Source: Gemmatimonadales bacterium
GTDB taxonomy: Bacteria; Gemmatimonadota; Gemmatimonadetes; Palauibacterales; Palauibacteraceae
DNA: 8,096 nt
Assembly (NCBI GenBank): GCA_030636765.1
Contig: DAOVWI010000093.1
Coordinates: 1 to 8,096 of the forward strand
Direction: 5' to 3'
Shown piece by piece: positions 6,435 through 8,096 of this stretch. Numbering within the stretch: the stretch's first letter is position 1; every line of letters begins with the position of its first letter. Under the pieces are notes generated by a model, which saw nothing but the letters and a program-made list of their open reading frames with translations, was not told the DNA's origin and did not search any database. The position numbers were made by a program, and so were the translations under genes.

Positions 6435-6940
6435 GCAAGCCCGTGCGGGTAGGGATCCTCACGATCTCGGATGGCGTGAGCGCCGGCTGGCGCGACGACG
6501 AATCGGGCGACCGGATCCGGCGGTGGAGCGACGAGTCGGGCTTCGATGTGGCTGCCCGAGCCGTTGTGCCCGATGAGTCGGAGGTCATTGCAGACACTCT
6601 TCGGGAATGGGCGGACGGGGGCATGGTGGATCTCGTGCTCACCACAGGCGGTACGGGGTTCACGGAGCGCGACGTCACGCCGGAGGCTACCCGGCGGGTG
6701 CTCGAGCGCGGGGCGCCCGGGATCTCCGAGTGGATCCGCGCGGTGGGGGTGAAGAAGACGCCCTACGCAGCGCTCAGCCGGGGCCTGGCCGGGATCCGCG
6801 GTCAGGTCCTCATCGTGAACCTGCCCGGCAGTCCATCGGGCGTGACGGACGGGCTGGCCGTGCTTTCTGGGCTTGTGGTCCACGCGATAGAGCTGCTGCG
6901 GGGCCAACCGTGTCACGGCCCCGACGGCCCCAAAGGCTGA
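6431..6940 (+). CDS. mog: Molybdopterin adenylyltransferase, MoaB/Mog family
   Basis: Molybdenum-cofactor enzyme family that adenylates molybdopterin before metal insertion. The 169-residue product has the family landmarks: GILTISDGVSAG (8-19), the phosphate-binding LTTGGTGFTERDVTPEAT (70-87, with D81 as the equivalent of the catalytic aspartate) and NLPGSPSG (130-137). There is also a Mog-like GVKKTPYAALSRGLAGIRG stretch. GTG 6431 overlaps the gcvT stop as GTGA, a classic translational-coupling arrangement. No separate Shine-Dalgarno is needed, and none is obvious beyond GGAAGGA about 15 bases upstream within gcvT. MoaB and Mog cannot be cleanly separated by eye; the symbol is the best guess. 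No other molybdopterin gene or molybdoenzyme is in the window. Its stop lies 21 bases before the next gene, which is in the same reading frame. Confidence 0.88.
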   Translation: MSKPVRVGILTISDGVSAGWRDDESGDRIRRWSDESGFDVAARAVVPDESEVIADTLREWADGGMVDLVLTTGGTGFTERDVTPEATRRVLERGAPGISEWIRAVGVKKTPYAALSRGLAGIRGQVLIVNLPGSPSGVTDGLAVLSGLVVHAIELLRGQPCHGPDGPKG

Positions 6941-6950
6941 AGGGAGGGCA

Positions 6951-6956
6951 AGAGGA
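6951..6956 (+). promoter_or_regulatory. Ribosome-binding site of the sigma-54 activator gene
   Basis: AGAGGA lies five bases before GTG 6962. Together with AGGGAGG just upstream (6941-6947) it forms a strong purine-rich Shine-Dalgarno region. It supports GTG 6962, which is also the first start codon after the in-frame stop TGA at 6938-6940. Confidence 0.6.
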
Positions 6957-6961
6957 CACAG

Positions 6962-8096
6962 GTGGCACTCGTCTTCATCGATACGGCGAATCTGGAGGCG
7001 GCGGTGGCGATCCGCGACGCCGTGCTCGCCGACGGACATGAGATCCTGATGGTCGAGGCGGCGCGCGAGATCGAAGACCGTGCCGAGGAGGAGGTCGCAC
7101 TCTTTCTGACCGGCGACCCGATGAGCCCGCCTGCGGAGAGCATGCGCTTGCTTCTCGACGCGCGGATCCTGCGCCCGCCGATTGTCGCTCTGCAGGGACC
7201 CGACGAGGGCTGCGCACGGCTCCGGGCGGATCTCAAGGTAGACGCCTGCCTGCCGCCGTCTCCTACGGCTGAAGAGGTGCAGGTCGTGCTCGCCCAGGAG
7301 CTCGACCGCTTCCGCCTCCAGCTGGAGACCGGTATCGTCGGCCGCACCGAAGCGATCCGGGCCGTTCTGGAGAAGATCCACCTGATCGCTCCGGTCCCAT
7401 CCACCGTGCTGCTGACCGGCGAGAGCGGGACCGGGAAGGAGCTTGTCGCCCGGGGGATCCACCGCTTCTCGCCTCGCCGCGCGAAGGCGTTCATCGCGGT
7501 CAACTGCGCCGCGCTACCCGAGTCGCTGCTCGAGTCGGAGCTGTTCGGCCATGAGAAGGGGGCGTTCACGGGCGCGACATCTCTGCGCAGGGGCATGTTC
7601 GAGCTGGCCGACGGCGGCACGCTGCTGCTCGACGAGATCGCCGAGATACCGCCGGCCACGCAGACGCGGCTGCTGCGGGTGCTGGAGTCTCGCCGCTTCA
7701 TGAGGGTGGGTGGAAGCTCCGAGATCCAGGTGAACGTGCGCGTCGTGACGGCTACGAACCAGGATCTGCACGAGGCGGTGCAAACCGGCCTCTTCCGGCG
7801 CGACCTCTACTATCGTGTGAATGTGCTCGAGATCGCGCTCCCGTCTCTCCGGGAACGCCCGGAGGACATCCCCGTGCTCGTGCGTCACTTCATCCAGGAG
7901 GTCAGCCGCCAGCACGACCGCGAGTTCAAGGGACTGACGCCGGATGCCATGCAGATCCTCCTGCGCTACAGCTGGCCCGGCAACATCCGGGAGCTCCGGA
8001 ACCTGGTCGAGTCGATGGTCGTGCTCGCGCCGGGTTCGGTCATCCGGCCGGAGGACATCCCCGAGGAGATCCGGACGGGGAGCGGACGGGTCCTCC
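6962..8096 (+). CDS. Sigma-54-dependent transcriptional activator with degenerate receiver domain (3' end outside window)
   Basis: Bacterial enhancer-binding protein that uses ATP hydrolysis to open promoters bound by sigma-54 RNA polymerase. 378 residues are visible and the frame is still open at the right edge. Residues about 1-114 look like a response-regulator receiver fold (ALVFID, then AVLADGHEI, then ALFLTGDPMSP, then PPIVALQGP, then DACLPPSP). However, the position of the phospho-acceptor Asp appears to be T50 and the conserved Lys is replaced by Pro. The AAA+ domain is complete and canonical: Walker A GESGTGKE (153-160), ELFGHEKGAFTGA with the sigma-54 contact loop GAFTGA (200-205), Walker B LLLDE (D224, E225), sensor 1 VVTATNQDL (261-269), arginine fingers in LFRRDLYYR (277-285), and sensor 2 WPGNIRELRN (338-347). 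The Fis-type helix-turn-helix expected at the C terminus is outside the window. It is probably co-transcribed with mog. The target genes cannot be told from here. Confidence 0.93.
   Translation, partial: MALVFIDTANLEAAVAIRDAVLADGHEILMVEAAREIEDRAEEEVALFLTGDPMSPPAESMRLLLDARILRPPIVALQGPDEGCARLRADLKVDACLPPSPTAEEVQVVLAQELDRFRLQLETGIVGRTEAIRAVLEKIHLIAPVPSTVLLTGESGTGKELVARGIHRFSPRRAKAFIAVNCAALPESLLESELFGHEKGAFTGATSLRRGMFELADGGTLLLDEIAEIPPATQTRLLRVLESRRFMRVGGSSEIQVNVRVVTATNQDLHEAVQTGLFRRDLYYRVNVLEIALPSLRERPEDIPVLVRHFIQEVSRQHDREFKGLTPDAMQILLRYSWPGNIRELRNLVESMVVLAPGSVIRPEDIPEEIRTGSGRVL

Noticed and set aside
6962..6978. TGGCAC followed by TTCA, faintly like a sigma-54 -24/-12 promoter, at the start of the activator gene
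   Set aside because: The -12 half does not match TTGC, and the motif lies within the first codons of the gene, where it could not drive full-length expression.
6407..7462. Minus-strand open frame of 351 codons opposite mog and the activator's N-terminal region
   Set aside because: It is a shadow frame of real genes on the + strand. It has no recognisable domain or convincing ribosome-binding site.

Overview
This window is GC-rich (roughly two thirds G+C by eye). It carries eight genes, all on the + strand and nearly back to back. The gaps between consecutive genes are 39, 24, 37, 1, 31, -4 (overlap) and 21 bases, so it reads like one long co-directional transcription unit. No mobile element, CRISPR array, rRNA or tRNA was seen, and no stretch longer than about 40 bases lacks a gene. 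The content is bacterial housekeeping. The block topA-xerC-hslV-hslU is a gene neighbourhood known from several bacterial phyla. The high G+C, the frequent GTG starts (four of seven visible starts), the zinc-free repeat tail of topoisomerase I and the sigma-54 activator would fit Gemmatimonadota, Acidobacteriota or Deltaproteobacteria-like lineages. This placement is an impression, not a measurement.

Layout: 1-1148 is the C-terminal part of DNA topoisomerase I (topA), entering from upstream. 1188-2153 is the tyrosine recombinase XerC, with all six catalytic residues. 2178-2735 and 2773-4317 are HslV and HslU, the protease and AAA+ unfoldase of the HslVU (ClpQY) machine. 4319-5290 is ornithine carbamoyltransferase (argF). 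5322-6434 is the glycine-cleavage T protein (gcvT). 6431-6940 is a MoaB/Mog-family molybdopterin adenylyltransferase. 6962 to the window end is a sigma-54-dependent activator whose N-terminal domain looks like a receiver domain that has lost its phosphorylation site. It runs off the right edge before any DNA-binding domain.

The genes fall into loosely related jobs: chromosome topology and dimer resolution (topA, xerC), protein quality control (hslVU), and small-molecule metabolism (arginine, one-carbon/glycine, molybdenum cofactor), followed by a regulator. HslV and HslU clearly act together. The rest share at most transcription and translational coupling. Two small predicted hairpins, one around the xerC stop and one that could mask the hslU ribosome-binding site, are the main non-coding structure I can point to.

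I do not see a previously undescribed multi-gene system here. The items most worth a second look are the degenerate-receiver sigma-54 activator, the Pro/Ala/Glu-rich N-terminal extension of HslU, and the two junction hairpins around hslV.
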